Shown: in pieces, positions 24,552 to 36,764 of the stretch | How the letters are laid out: each line of letters starts with the position of its first letter | How positions within the stretch are numbered: position 1 is the first letter of the stretch | Assembly: GCA_025093555.1 (NCBI GenBank) | Contig: JAIWNF010000105.1 | Span: 19,465-83,464, forward strand | Direction: 5' to 3' | From: Circinella umbellata | Taxonomy: Eukaryota; Mucoromycota; Mucoromycetes; Mucorales; Lichtheimiaceae | Length of the DNA stretch: 64,000 nucleotides | Notes under the pieces: generated by a model | Seen by the model: the letters and a program-made list of their open reading frames with translations, nothing else | Databases searched by the model: none | What the model was told of the DNA's origin: nothing | Made by a program: the position numbers and the translations under genes

Positions 24552-26560
24552 AATTGCTTTTGACTCTCAGTTATAGTCTTCAAACAACATCTTTGTGACT
24601 CATTCCCTTACAATCCAAACTATTTGTTCTAGTCACCCTCTCAGAGATGAAAAAATCACTTACCAGATAAGAAGTTCAACGGATCGTGTACATTGTACAG
24701 CACTAGATATAGAGAAGAAGAGCTAGTCACCAAGCCGGCATAAAACAGTCATCAAAAGAGCAATTCCCATTACTGGAGTATCGATCCAAATACACTACCA
24801 AGCGCAACGTGATGGTGAATTATATAAACATATGGAGAATTTGTTCGAGAATAAAATAGCGATATATGATGGTTGTATAGCGATGACTACCTGCAGTTTC
24901 AATCCAATAAAAACTCCACGACAATTGTGTCTTTAGACTATAAATCCAAAACATCAAATAGAGAACCCTTTTATGTTTACTTCCAAGATCCAATAAGCCG
25001 CAAGACGTAATTTCTTCGAGCCCTTACTGGACGATCCCAAACAACTTTCGAAATCCAGGTACCAGAGTTGAAACAGAACCTGATCCATTACATGTGTGTA
25101 TCCAATTTTTATTTTGTGGTGGTAATATTTTGGCAGTTGCAAAATGACAAAGTTTACATTATCGCGGATGTAGGTTTTTGTTTGATTAGCGGTGAATTTA
25201 TGTTGAACCGGATGACATTTCCTCCAAAATTATCACAAGATCAAGAATAAAGAAACCGGACAATCATACATATCCATTTTCTATATCTCCATGGTGTGAC
25301 CTTTTTTTCCTTTTAATTTGATGCCTTTGTTATCAGGAATCGGAAGCCAGCTTTGATCCATTGTTATTGGTGAATATGGTGAAAAAGAAAACGTTATATT
25401 TACCACCAAGAACGTGCCAAGACTTTTGTAGTCTTATCGCACACCCATCCCAGTTGTCTGCAACCGTTGTCGGTAATTAATACAACACTTTTTTCTCATA
25501 GTGACCTTTTATAGATCGATCGGTTGAATTTGACTTTGTTATATACTTGTTGCGATCGTCATTGTTGAAGTATTAAGCAGACCAGAAGTACTTGTGAGGC
25601 GCTGATGACTTTTATAACTCCATTCAAGTACACTTTTAGTCTGGAATTGAACAAGGAAGACACCATTTTCTTACAGCAAGAAGTGGACGTGTGAAATAGT
25701 TGGCTGTTGATACAAGTCAATAATAATAAAAAAAAACCTTTTAGAATTAGTGTTTACAATAAAACAGGAATATTTGTTGCATAACTACAAGTTGCTGAAG
25801 CGATTAGGATCGATGCCCCATTATGCCATGTTTTGTATGAAAAGGAATTCATTCTGTACGAGATGCTGAAGTTGATTCGAGGATTGTCGCAGTCCAGATG
25901 GTAACTATTTGAAGAAGCAGAAACTGTTGTTTTAACAATGGTCAACGGTCCTTTTTTCCAGAAAGTCCGCAAGAGATATGAAGTGTACAACCTTACTAAA
26001 AAAAACTTTTAAGCGATACACGGAAGCACGTACAGCACCACCATCTACCAAAATCAAATACTAGAAACAGGTACAAGGCGTTACAAAAAAAATCGAACTG
26101 TGTATTGGTGATTAAAACTATATGTTCATCCGGATATGATTGCGAAGGTCGACTCAGTTGGACCTGAATGTCGTGTTAGTATTTCGAAAAAATGGTTGGC
26201 TTATAAAAATAATGGCTGTCAAATTTTTTTTATAATTTTTAATGTAGTTAAAACTGTTGAAAAGCACAGTTCATGGCCATACAGAACTATATCTACAATT
26301 GAGTAAAGAAAAGTATAGTTGGATTTTCGGGCCGTATAATAAGGACATAAGTTTATATTGGTTTCAAGTCCTATCGTACAATAGAAAAATACCCATTACA
26401 GTAATTGATTACAGATTAAAGAGTATTTAGTTTAATGCATATAAATAAATATAACGATATAAAAGATGAATATGATATAAAATTGGTTATCTGAACAGGG
26501 TGAAACCATATCTTTGTGTCCAATTGGTAATTTGTACAATGGAGACATAATTACCATCAA
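24552..26560 (+). repeat. 2-kb dispersed element, left copy (inverted relative to 57965-60027)
   Basis: Reverse complement of 57965-60027 over its whole length, with point changes and small indels. Paired landmarks include AATGAGTCACAAAGA (complement near 24595; direct near 59975), CATGTAATGGATCAGG (complement near 25085; direct near 59470), GCCATGTTTTGT on this copy near 25828, and ACCAATTGGACACAAAGATA (complement near 26515; direct near 57990). Traces of coding remain on the + strand of this copy (minus strand of the other), for example YLLHNYKLLKRL and GSMPHYAMFC, interrupted by stops. It is a decayed element or duplicated gene of unknown type. No terminal inverted repeats were found. Confidence 0.75.
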
Positions 26561-27402
26561 ATATGGGACTCGTTGTTATTATCGATTAGAGTATCTAAGC
26601 GACAAAATACTATATACCAGTGGTGGTTAATCTCACGGTTCATATAAAGACCATGTGACAAAGTTAGTAAGCGAATTGATGAATATTAATACTACTTTTT
26701 CAAAATCATTGATAACAAAAATAGTTGAATGAGCATAAACACGCCAGAAGGTCATACTTTTTAAGTTTCATATCGGATAGCTTTCAACTTGTGAAGCGTT
26801 TATATCTAACAGTTTGTATAATACTTGAAAACACGAAAGCTTTATTGTTAAGGTTTGTGGCTTTATATTTCCATACAGTAGTATATTATTTCTTGGTATA
26901 AATGGTCTGGTCATATCATAATAATTATATTATTGTTTGTCAATTTAGCTTTCTCTTGAAGGATTCCATTTCAGCTGTTAGTATCGATATCATTGAACCT
27001 GGGATCATTTAACTGAATTTTAATAACTCGATCAAACTTCTTTTTCAAAAAAAAAAAAAAAAATTGTTGAGGCTCGGGTAAAATTATAGTGGTCCGTGCA
27101 TTTTTTATAACTTTATTGGTTATAGATTAGTTAATCAGTGACATTCTTTCTCTGAAATGAAGAATGAGATTTTAAGAAGATTTCATTATTGTATAAAAAG
27201 CAACAATAATTTTATTATAGAATATGGGTATAGTGTGTATATGTGGAGATGATAATAAAAATAGGTGGTTCTAGACTGTGCGTGGGATCTAAGGAACGCG
27301 TAACTGTAATGCAGCTATAAAATAAAAATTCATTTCCATGGCGGCGCGTTTTTTTCTTTTTCTTTTTGTTTCACCTTTTACCCCCTTATTTTTTTTAACA
27401 GT
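26561..27402. other. upstream region of the 27403 ORF
   Basis: AT-rich, no coding support. Composition changes near 27330 to GGCGGCGCG followed by a pyrimidine tract (CTTTTTCTTTTTGTTTCACC) directly upstream of the ATG at 27403, which fits a promoter and 5' leader. Confidence 0.4.
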
Positions 27403-28119
27403 ATGACTCGCTCTACTTCTCTCACTGCTCCTGCTTCTACTTATAAACCAAACAAATCACGCATTCGCGTTCGTTTCAATCGTCCTCCGCCACCTCCTCG
27501 CCGCATCTCCATTCCCAAGTGTGTATTCAGCTACGGCTGGGTACAGACAGGTTTGGGTTCGGTAATCAAGAAAATCCAAAGATGTATAATCTCTAAAAAA
27601 GAGATTGCCCCACGCCGGCGCCTACAACCTTCCCATATGTCATTTTCCCGCGTCGGCTCGACCCTCAATGCCGCTTCACCTCTTTCTTCTCCGCCGCTTT
27701 TCCCTGTCGGCTCTGACAGCTCCCTATCAAGCCTCTCGAGCCTCTCGACTCTTTCCCTCGGCTCTTCTTCTCCTCCGCATTCTCCTACTCTATCACTCGC
27801 ATCCGTATTTTCTGGTTCCTCTGGTTCCAATGCTTCTGTCGCTGATGATGTTGGTTCTTATGTCGGTGTTAATGGTGTTGATGGTGTAGGAAGAGAACAA
27901 GAAGAAGAAGATGAAGAAGAAGAAGAAGAATATGTAGGTGAACCTGAACGTGAAGAAGTTGATGAAGAAGAAGATGATGATGATGAAGAAGAAGAGGGTG
28001 GTGACCCTATGGAAATAGACTGGCGATTTGGCGATGGTGAGGAAATGGATGTGGATTGGTGGGAGGGGGATATGGAGGTGGATATCCTCCCCCCCAATGC
28101 CACATCGTTATGGTTTTAG
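27403..28119 (+). CDS. orphan protein with acidic tail, first exon of a many-exon transcript
   Basis: 238 aa, single exon, not recognised. The N-terminal 35 residues are basic and proline-rich (NKSRIRVRFNRPPPPPRR). A serine-rich middle (SSLSSLSSLSTLSL) follows, then a strongly acidic run from about residue 165 of almost only E and D, and a C-terminal patch rich in acidic and tryptophan residues (DPMEIDWRFGDGEEMDVDWW). It is GC-richer than its surroundings. The TAG stop lies 3 nt before a perfect GTAAGT donor at 28123, and a series of short exons follows (next entry). Such a downstream exon series would normally mark the message for decay. The true reading frame may therefore differ by alternative splicing, or the RNA may be the product. 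Confidence 0.5.
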   Translation: MTRSTSLTAPASTYKPNKSRIRVRFNRPPPPPRRISIPKCVFSYGWVQTGLGSVIKKIQRCIISKKEIAPRRRLQPSHMSFSRVGSTLNAASPLSSPPLFPVGSDSSLSSLSSLSTLSLGSSSPPHSPTLSLASVFSGSSGSNASVADDVGSYVGVNGVDGVGREQEEEDEEEEEEYVGEPEREEVDEEEDDDDEEEEGGDPMEIDWRFGDGEEMDVDWWEGDMEVDILPPNATSLWF

Positions 28120-30570
28120 GAGGTAAGTTCTGTCTTGAATTGTATACAAAAATAACTATTTTATCGTGTCTCTAATTATCAAAGGTCTATTTTGTAATAG
28201 TAGATTTTATAACCTTGAAAAACAAAAAAGTAAGTTGCAAAATACCTGTTTGAAGCATGTTTTTTTACTCGTCAAAAAATAAATAACTTGTTGCTGACAT
28301 GTTTTTTTCTTAACAATTTAGAAAATATAAAACCAACAAAAATCAAAAAAAAGTATAAAAACCTTAAAACCCAAAAAAAAATCGAAAAACACATAAAAAC
28401 CCAAAAAAAACATTCTTTTCTTTTCTTTTCTTTTTTTATTGGTAAGTGACCTTTTTAAATTGTTCTCTGAATTAGATATAAAACATGTTAAGATATTGAA
28501 TACTAATACAACAATCTTCTTCTTCTTTGTAGGCTCGTTCTCCCTTTGCATTTTACTTTTTTTTTATCTTTTTCTATTGGCGTCGTTGGTTAGTCGGTGT
28601 ATTTTTTTTTAATAGAGGTAATTATTTGATCGGTTGGAGACAAATTGATGGCAGTAGTTAAATTTAAAGTATACTAATATCTTATGTTTATTGCTATCCA
28701 TATATATAGGTCGATTTAACTCCCTCTCACTTTTTTTATCTTTCAAGATACCCTATTTCTTTCATATACCCATTTTTATTCAAGGTAAGTATTTTATAAA
28801 TATATTATGAATATTGGATACGGACAAGGTGATAAATTAAAATGATAGTGTAGTTACAGTACTAATCATATTTATCATAACTCATACTCATATATGTAGG
28901 TCGAGCTGGCTCTCTTTTCGTTTTTTCAATATACCCCATTTATAGACCATACCCTATTTATTTAATATTTTTGCTGTTGTTTTTGAGGTAAATATTCCAA
29001 ATATATAATATGAATATGAATTATCGATAGAGTGAGAAATGAATATGAAACTATAGGTACTAACCATGCTTTACATAATCCACATTCTTACATATATATA
29101 GGTCGAGGTCGGGCTGGTTCCCGTTCCTCCCTCTGTTATTTATTATTTATTTTTAAGGGTACGTACTTATAAATGTGCTTAAATACATATATCGATTATA
29201 TATAATGATAATCAGCTAGATTTGAGTTACTAATCTCCATGTCTTTATGACATTTAATATATAGGTCGACCAAGTCTCCCTCATTTTTGTTTTCTACCTA
29301 TTTATTTATCCAGTTTTGATATTTATTTATTAGAGGTATGTTAAATTAATTATACGGAGAAACAAGTGTTAATGCTAGTGATTTATGCTATAACAACTAA
29401 TAAAACATTTATTATATATTTTATTAACACTTAGGTGGAGGCGACTCCCTCTAGAGTTTCGCCATTTTTTATTGGCGTAGTAAATGGTTTTTGAACCATT
29501 GAGGTATGTAAAATATAATCATGTCAACGTGTAAATAATACAGGATTATAAGAATGCACGATGTATAATTAATATCTAATTGGTTTTTTTATTTAAATAG
29601 ACCCGTAGTGGTGTTACGGGTAGGTTGATCCCGCTTGGTAGGGCAGAGGAGGATGGCATCTCGGCGGATGGCTTGGTGGAGAGAAGGCAGGGTAGTGTAT
29701 GTTCATACTATGGTTGGTAGAAAGGTGAAGGGGTGCTTACTCTGTGGCTACCCCGTGGTTGGTGACTGTGGGTGTGGGTAAGGGGGGAAGCAGAGTAAGA
29801 GAACTTCAGGAACACTCGGGCTTTTATAGGTTACTTGGGAATACGCCACCTTCGATCTGGAACAGATGTAATGCTGATGACAACAAGCGTTTATCTTTTC
29901 GATATAAAGACCGTAAGTTATTTTTCCTTTTTTCTTGTTCTTGAAAAAAAAAATAATAAATGCAATTTGTTGATGGAATTTTACTAACTATTAAAAGAGT
30001 TAATTTATAGACCTTTAGATACTCCATTATAACAGTTGCAAGCTTGTTGTAATGGAAGCAGAATAACGAATTCCTAGTTTCAATCTTGTCATCAGCCTTA
30101 TATCTGTTATGGATCGAAGGTAGTGGATTGCCAAGTAACCTATAAAAGCCCGAGTGTTCCTGAAGTTCCCTTACTTCTGTGGACTTCCGAACCTACATTC
30201 ATGGTCATCGGCCATGGGTGTTAGCCATGGAGTAAGTCCCTGAATCCTAGTACACCAGCTGTAGTGTGGACTGCACTGCCTGTAAGCCCTTTTCTTCATC
30301 AAGTCCATTCGTTGAGGTGTCATCCTAGGGTGTGTGCTCGGTGCGCAGAGGCGTCTGTCTTTCTGGCGCTTTGTGATTTTGGCGTGTGGCGTACGAGAGG
30401 CGTCGCAGAGGGTTTCCCACGTGAGTGCGATCACCTACCTCTCGTAGGTGCAGTTTCCGGTTTATTTGCTGGAATAGTACTCAGCACTATTTTTTGGTGT
30501 TGCGGTGCTGCCTGTTTCGCTTTTTCGGTTGGCGAAGAATCCTTGTATTAGGATGTAGGTTCATCGTGCG
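28120..30570 (+). ncRNA. ladder of short non-coding exons (putative spliced RNA or 3' UTR)
   Basis: Predicted exons: 28322-28441, 28533-28617, 28710-28784, 28900-28987, 29102-29158, 29265-29335, 29435-29503, 29601-29912 and 30011 onward. Donors are GTAAGT, GTAATT, GTAAGT, GTAAAT, GTACGT, GTATGT, GTATGT and GTAAGT; acceptors are mostly TATATAG or TATGTAG, with TACTAAC or TACTAAT branch motifs in several introns (for example about 28854, 29062, 29228, 29981). Five exons start GTCGA or GTGGA and continue with a CTCCCTC-like, T-rich body; neighbouring introns also resemble one another, suggesting tandem amplification of an intron-exon unit. Exon lengths (85, 75, 88, 57, 71, 69) share no phase and stops appear in all frames, so coding is unlikely. 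The last exons are GC-rich. Confidence 0.55.
29801..30168. repeat. inverted repeat with 82-bp arms and intron-like loop
   Basis: Positions 29801-29838 are the exact reverse complement of 30131-30168 (38 bp, core CTCGGGCTTTTATAGG). Pairing continues imperfectly to 29882 and 30087. The 204-bp loop contains GTAAGT at 29913, TACTAAC at about 29981 and TTTATAG at 30010. Transcribed from either strand it would form a long hairpin; splicing of the loop would shorten it to about 106 nt. Confidence 0.85.
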
Positions 30571-33250
30571 TTGACGCAGATGAACTTGGAGACATTGGTA
30601 TGAATTCTGGTTAAGGGTAGCTGGAATATCAACCTCAGGGTATTCTTTGGGGTATTTGCAAACTTCTACTATAACAAGAACGCAAGTAACTCGATAATGA
30701 TTTATTTGGGCCAACACAAACTTAAGGAAATGGTCATTGGTATCAATTATGTCTTCTTCTTGGTATCGAATCGAAGTCATCGTAGTGAATCAACCAATCA
30801 GGGGTCGAACTCTATATGTCTCACTCAAGAATGTTTTGTAAGGCAACAAACCATATTTTTTATGCGCACTACCAACAATACCACGATAAAAAAAACAAGG
30901 AATGAACATTGGAACCAAAAAGAAGAAAAGCACCTATCAATATTTCAATATTGCTCAATTTTTTTTTTCGACACCAAAAAAAAACAACTGAACAAGAGCC
31001 ATTCAACACTCTACATTATCGAAAATACAACACCAAGTCAGAAAACAAATGACAACGCTATCAGTCAATTTATCACCTTTGATTATCAAATTAACAGTAC
31101 TTTTATTATATATCGAAAAAGAACATCGATCAAAAACAAACACTCACAACTTGTGTTTTGGCGACGAACAACAATCTTTTAATTCAAACCAAACATACAC
31201 CATTTTCCAGCGTGAAGCAGCAAATGTATTTAAACATATGACAATAGTAGCAGAAGCGGAATGTTTATTACGACACATAGTCTTCAAGTCACCTAAAAAG
31301 AAAAATATATTGGGGTTTTCAGATAGACGAATAACAAGTATTTAAAAGAGCAAAGAATATTTCAATTATCAAAAATAAGATCTGTATCTTCTTGCGGAGC
31401 GGTCATCGTCATTATCACAATTCATCATCAAATATAAAACTCCATCAAACAACATATGGGAATTTAACATTTTGTTACCAAGAAAAAGGAGAAGCAAATT
31501 AAAAAAAGGATTACTAAAATCAATCGCTATGATATATATGCACCATTTATCGTATCAGAACGGAATTAAATGTCAAATACCAAATCATAATGTTCAAGAA
31601 CAGCGACTATTGTGGATCATTAATATCATCCAAGATCTGAGTAAATTGTCATATTGGGGTTGTGACATCAGAGAGCAAACATATACAAGCACACTATTAC
31701 ACTTTTTGAATTGAAAACCAACAAGTACCAATAATTACATGCAGCTATATTTATAATAACAGTAAAATTGTTATCAAAAAGAAGGAGCAGAATGTTATAC
31801 TTTAAGCAGCATATAATCTTAAACACCGTCATGGTCACCATCTTCATCAAAAAACAAAGATCAAGCAATTCATTATCGATACACCAAGAAAACTACCATC
31901 TTTTATCATATTGGGAACTCAAGAGAGCGATATTTTGAAAACGAACATGCGAACTCTATAGATGGAATTCGTTTTGGTCTTTCAATTCGAATTAGGAAGC
32001 CACTTTTTTCTTTCAAACAACACAATGTTATGAAAAATGATCAAGAACATCCGAGGGACGCCATCAAAATACCACCAACTATATATGAAAATAGTTACAG
32101 TATAAAAAAAGTGCTATAACTAGAAACACAGTATTTATCACACATATAGCAGCAACAGCATCATCATCATCATCACAACAATAAGATGAAACAACTATCA
32201 TTCAATTGAGAAATAAAATCAAGAACACCACTTGAGCTATTTGTTACATATACAGCCTTTGAGGAGAATAAATACCTTCACTCATAAATATTCAGGAAGA
32301 GTAGCACCAGTCATATTATACAAAAACACTCTACATTCAATATATAACAACAGGAAGAACAACAGCATCACCATCACCTAAAATCCGTATACCTTTCTAC
32401 AATCGCAATCAACGATTAATTGCCACGAGACAAACTATACGTACAACCAACTCTATATATATTATATTGACACGTATGAGTAAAGAACATGCGGTAACCC
32501 AGAACTAAAAAAAAGAACAGCCTGATATTCCTGGAAAAACGCGGCAGAAAAAAGAGTGTTTATTCGAGCTAGCAAATATACTGTGGAGTATTCCATTTTG
32601 TGATCATCAAAACTTTACGGGAGCAATATTGTCATTTTACTGAAGGAAATCTACAATATGAAAAGAACTATGATAAAATTTCTCACTCACGGAATCAAAA
32701 ACCCACGAGCAACAAGAATAAGAAGACGCCAATTATTACCGAAGGCTCAAGAACATGGGGGTTTATTGGGACTTAATCAAGTTATCCCATACCATTATAA
32801 TTTATATAAAAAAAAGTAATATAAAAAAACCAACACGTATAAAAAAAATCAATTAAAAAACAAAACAATCAAGAACAACAAAAAAGCCATCAAAGTGGTT
32901 TTTCAAAAAGATATTTTAAAAGAGTAAGTTAAATATTTCATTAGAAAGTAGTTCGAATTTCTTCTCTTTCACCCTCCAAAGCAAATGGCAACAATAATAG
33001 TAATAATGCGATTAAGAACCCGATAATAATATAAAATTAATAAACTATGATATAGGACGTTCTACCATCAATCGCAAGAACAAGAAGAAGAACAAGAACA
33101 AATGGTGATACTAATATCAATAGTGCGATGAAAAAAAAGACCGGATAATAATATGATAGTAAATAAAATATAATCTAGGACGTCTCACTACCACACAAAC
33201 ACAAATACAAGGACACCACAACGACAAGGACAAGGTCAAGTACAATAACA
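30571..33250. other. strand-asymmetric (A+C-rich) non-coding region
   Basis: The + strand is strikingly rich in A and C and poor in G and T over about 30.7-33.2 kb (repeated CAAGAACA, ATCATCAAA, AACACCA words). A 161-codon open frame at 30697-31182 is mainly K, N, T and I without motifs, and others behave the same. This looks like composition, not coding. It may be transcribed (as T+G-rich RNA from the minus strand), but there is no direct evidence. Confidence 0.45.
32984..33217. repeat. diverged 117-bp tandem duplication
   Basis: Two parallel units start with AATGG at 32984 and 33101 (offset 117 bp). They share TAATAGTAATAATGCGAT versus TATCAATAGTGCGAT, then GATAATAATATAA versus GATAATAATATGA, then ATAGGACGT versus CTAGGACGT, followed by CAAG-rich filler. 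Confidence 0.7.
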
Positions 33251-33542
33251 ATAATTTTTATTTTATTTTTTTAATAAAAATTAAATGAACAAAATCATAG
33301 TTTCTTTTTTTTGTAATTGTGTTAAGTTGTACTAAATAATAAGCAAAGGGATATAGTGCACTTGGTTGATTGTTAAGGTTCTGTGAGAGGTTTTTCTTTC
33401 TTTTTCTACAAATACGTATAATGAATTCAATTATATAGGTATTCATGTTTTATATAATTGCAAGTTGAATACACAATTAATTCATACGTAATAAACACAA
33501 AACCAACAATCTACAAAGTATCATGTGGTAATTTTATCAATA

Positions 33543-34347
33543 CGACGCATGCTGATTTAAATAGTCAATTGTCGAAAATTGAAAACCTGTCGGATAATAC
33601 GTATTACATCCACATTTAGAGGTATTAAATCCCATATTTAGCATATAATAATAGTGAGCTACCTACTTTCACTTATTGAATAATTTGAAGGAAATAAAAA
33701 AATACATATATAATGTATAATGTATAATAAAGTGAGAAAAAGAAAATTATATGAAAAAAATTATTAAAGTATGAATACGTAACAAAGAGATACATATAAA
33801 GAAAAAGAAGAAAAAAAGCAAGTTGATAATCATGTAAAAGCTGTGAAACTGTTCTGAATAAAGACGTAAAGAATATTTATTTTTAAAATAAAATAACAAC
33901 TCTTTTATATCTTTTCTTATTTTATTCTATTTCATTATGGATAAACTGTATTTCATACATAAAACTAGATAAATAAAAGGTCCTACGTATTATATTTTAT
34001 TACTACATCATTATTACTAAATCATTCTTCCCTCCTAAAACTATTTATCACAGTTGTTACTATATTATCTCCTTTTTCCTATAAAGTAACTCTTTCTCGA
34101 GATTCATGTACTGATAGATAATTTATCAAACATAAGCTGTATTCAGCTACACACTGGTTTTGCCTTCACAATCCTTATGCAACATTTCATATTCCGACAA
34201 AACTTTGAACGTTATTAACTCGATATTTTTAATAAGCACATTGTAGGTGATAAAAAATTAATTACTTCATGTCAAAAATATTTCATGGGGTTCACCTTTT
34301 TATGCCGGTATTCAAATTATTTTGACGGTTTAAGATAGAATGCACCA
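33543..34347. mobile_element. Tc1/IS630-like non-autonomous element, copy 1
   Basis: An 805-bp copy flanked by TA (33541-33542 and 34348-34349). The left terminus is CGACGCATGCTGATTTAAAT and the reverse complement of the right terminus is TGGTGCATTCTATCTTAAAC, so the inverted repeats are diverged. It aligns in parallel with 38021-38940: GATTTAAATAGTCAATTGTC near the left end, AATCCCATATTTAGCA (33629 versus 38101) and CATTCCGACAAAACTTTGAA (about 34190 versus 38802). It lacks the transposase segment seen in copy 2. Confidence 0.75.
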
Positions 34348-36764
34348 TAGCAATGACTTTGGAAAGAACAGAGAGAAATCTCTTTATTGAATCAGGTGAG
34401 AATCATTATCTTATTTATAAAGCTATATTACTTTAGTTTTCTTTATATTGAATTACTCCAATTGTAGATGACGAAGAGATTTTTGCAATGGTGTCAAAAT
34501 TATTGCATGCTACAACCGTGTCAATGAATAGAACCATCTCTTTTTAATAAAATACATCAGTCAAAAAGTATCAATTCGATTATTCAGAAAAGATGAACTA
34601 TACAATGACCACGTCACTTTCTACGTTCTGGAGAGAAAAGGGCATAAGGAAACTGGACTCAATAGTTGCACGAAAAAAGGCGCAAGTACTATTTTATTGT
34701 GTGGATGGTGTTATCAAAAGTGTTCTGTATTGGTTTTTGTTAGAGGAAAACATAAAAAAAAGGTTGGCAATTCTTTTTGATACCTCTATTACGTATACAT
34801 GAGCAGAATATAACAAAATAGATAATAATAACAGTAACGATATTATTATTTTGTATCAGCAAAATGACCCCTTATATGATTTAAATATCTCAAGTTCGCT
34901 TACTATGAAGATTGTTATCAAATTAATGTATTTGGAGATATTTATGCTAAAAGGTAACTACAGCGAAATCCTTTATATCACTGGAACATTCTGGATAAGC
35001 TACATCTGATACAAAGGATCCTCGTTAAATTTCATAGGGCTATTTCTCATTTTTTCCGTGTGAAAATTAACCGATACTATGAAATATTTTCCCAAGAATG
35101 TACACACATTGAATACTTCAGCTCACTACTGTATATCTTTTTCAATGTATTAAAATAGGTATTCATTACTAAATTATTTCCATGCGCTTGTTCTTAATGT
35201 ATTTTTGTAACTATTTCCTTCTCTTATTTGAGCACGTCTATACGTACCTTTTTTATTCTGAAAAAAAAAGTCATATATACTTCCAAGAGACTTATTTTTT
35301 ATATTATTCCATTTTTTCATATTTTCGCTCTATACATACACAAAAACGTTGACAGTAACCAAATCTAACGTGGGATTGACATCTGAACAATATAGTATTC
35401 GGAGTGAGAAGAAAAAACGTAGCCCACGAACCATGACAAGCTGATCACTAGCATTATAGGCTAAAAATGAGTTCCACTTGTTAAAGGGACCTGATATCAG
35501 TACGATATCCAAAGGCTTAAAGAGAGAAAAACAAGAAAAAAACATCCAATAAACTCTTATGGAAAAACATGTAAGTGGCGTAATAAAAAAGCAATCCATC
35601 CTGTATACTGATTTAATTGCGACCCTTAAATTTATCATATGAATAATTCCTTTTATTATATCCATTAGAGATTCGGTGCTGCTCGGTGCCCATGAAAGTG
35701 GAATAAGAGGGGATCTGAAAATTTTGTTATGGTACGTATTTTTACTATTTCTTAATTTTGGTGAACTTTTTGAGGTGTGAAAATTAGCAGATATTGTCTG
35801 TAACTAATTATTATTATCTTTGATATAAACATAGATCGAAATGTCATTTTTCGATGATAAAAGCACACAAGTCAATCAAGTTACTCCCTGACAATAATCA
35901 CCAGAATATAAAACTTGATTTTATTGTTGAAGCTCTTGGTGATCGGAAACAAATTGGAGGATTTGTTTATCGATAAAGATAAAGGAAAACTTGAAACGAG
36001 CACTTTGTTGATGAAAGGCCACACTAAAGGAGACTTTTGTCATGTTCAATCTTTAAAATATTGATTGTCACTCATTCCACCATATATTAAAATCCCTTAT
36101 TTTGAAACGATCTCGAGACAAAACACACTGCTTGGAATTTGATATTATTAGTACCACAATGCTCAGCTCCGGAGAACTTATCCATTGCAACAAGCATCAC
36201 ATTTCAGTTCCAAAAACCTTGATATCAAAGCATCAGAATTGCTAATCTTGTCTTGACTATGATTTCTCTCAAAGTTAGTATTTATTTTATTTGGCAAAGA
36301 TTGAGTGACATATAAATTCTCTCACTAATCATAATATAAAAATATAAAAATAGCGCAACATTATAAAGAACAATCGCCGAATACAAAGGGTATTTGAAAT
36401 CATTCAAAAGGATGCAGTGGAATATCTTGAGAGTTGTCCTAATATCTGCCAAACACCTCAACTTTTACGCTCTGACTCCACCTCTACATCTCAACAATCA
36501 AATTCAAGTGTATCTGACAGTTTATTTAAGCTCATCTGGAAAATCGTATTCGTCTTAAAAGCCACCAACTACTTCATCCGTATCAACCCTGTTAAGAAAC
36601 GAGAATTATAACAGCAAGGCTATGGATTGGATGGAGATGAACGTAAAAGAAGAATAAATCAATAAGTATTGGATGAATTCAATAATCTAACTTTTGAGGA
36701 TGACGCGCTTACTGGTAATAATTGGGAACAGTTATCTTTTGGAATTGAAACAGTCAACTCCCGC
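34348..36764. other. 2.4-kb region with no convincing gene
   Basis: A few protein-like scraps are visible on the + strand (about 34360-34550 with an intron-like GTGAGA..TTGTAG, then 34593-34802), but they are short and split between frames. A minus-strand open frame at 35330-35665 (111 codons, hydrophobic) has no motifs and no splice partners. Short frames at 36417-36611 and 36669-36912 are likewise unsupported. Confidence 0.4.

Noticed and set aside
27531..28103. Long minus-strand and shifted-frame open frames inside the 27403-28119 ORF
   Set aside because: They are translations of the complement of GAA/GAT and TCC runs (poly-Ser and Arg/Glu strings). The + frame has the better start context, composition and downstream donor site.
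30171..30551. Opposed open frames in the GC-rich segment (87 and 95 codons)
   Set aside because: The + frame lacks an ATG (it begins with GTG and is open only from about 30225). Both strands being open is expected from high GC. No motif was seen.
30697..31182. 161-codon + strand open frame
   Set aside because: Low-complexity K/N/T/I translation of A+C-rich DNA, no motif, no splice partners.
35330..35665. 111-codon minus-strand open frame that looks membrane-like
   Set aside because: Hydrophobic composition follows from AT-rich DNA; no conserved pattern, no regulatory or splice context.
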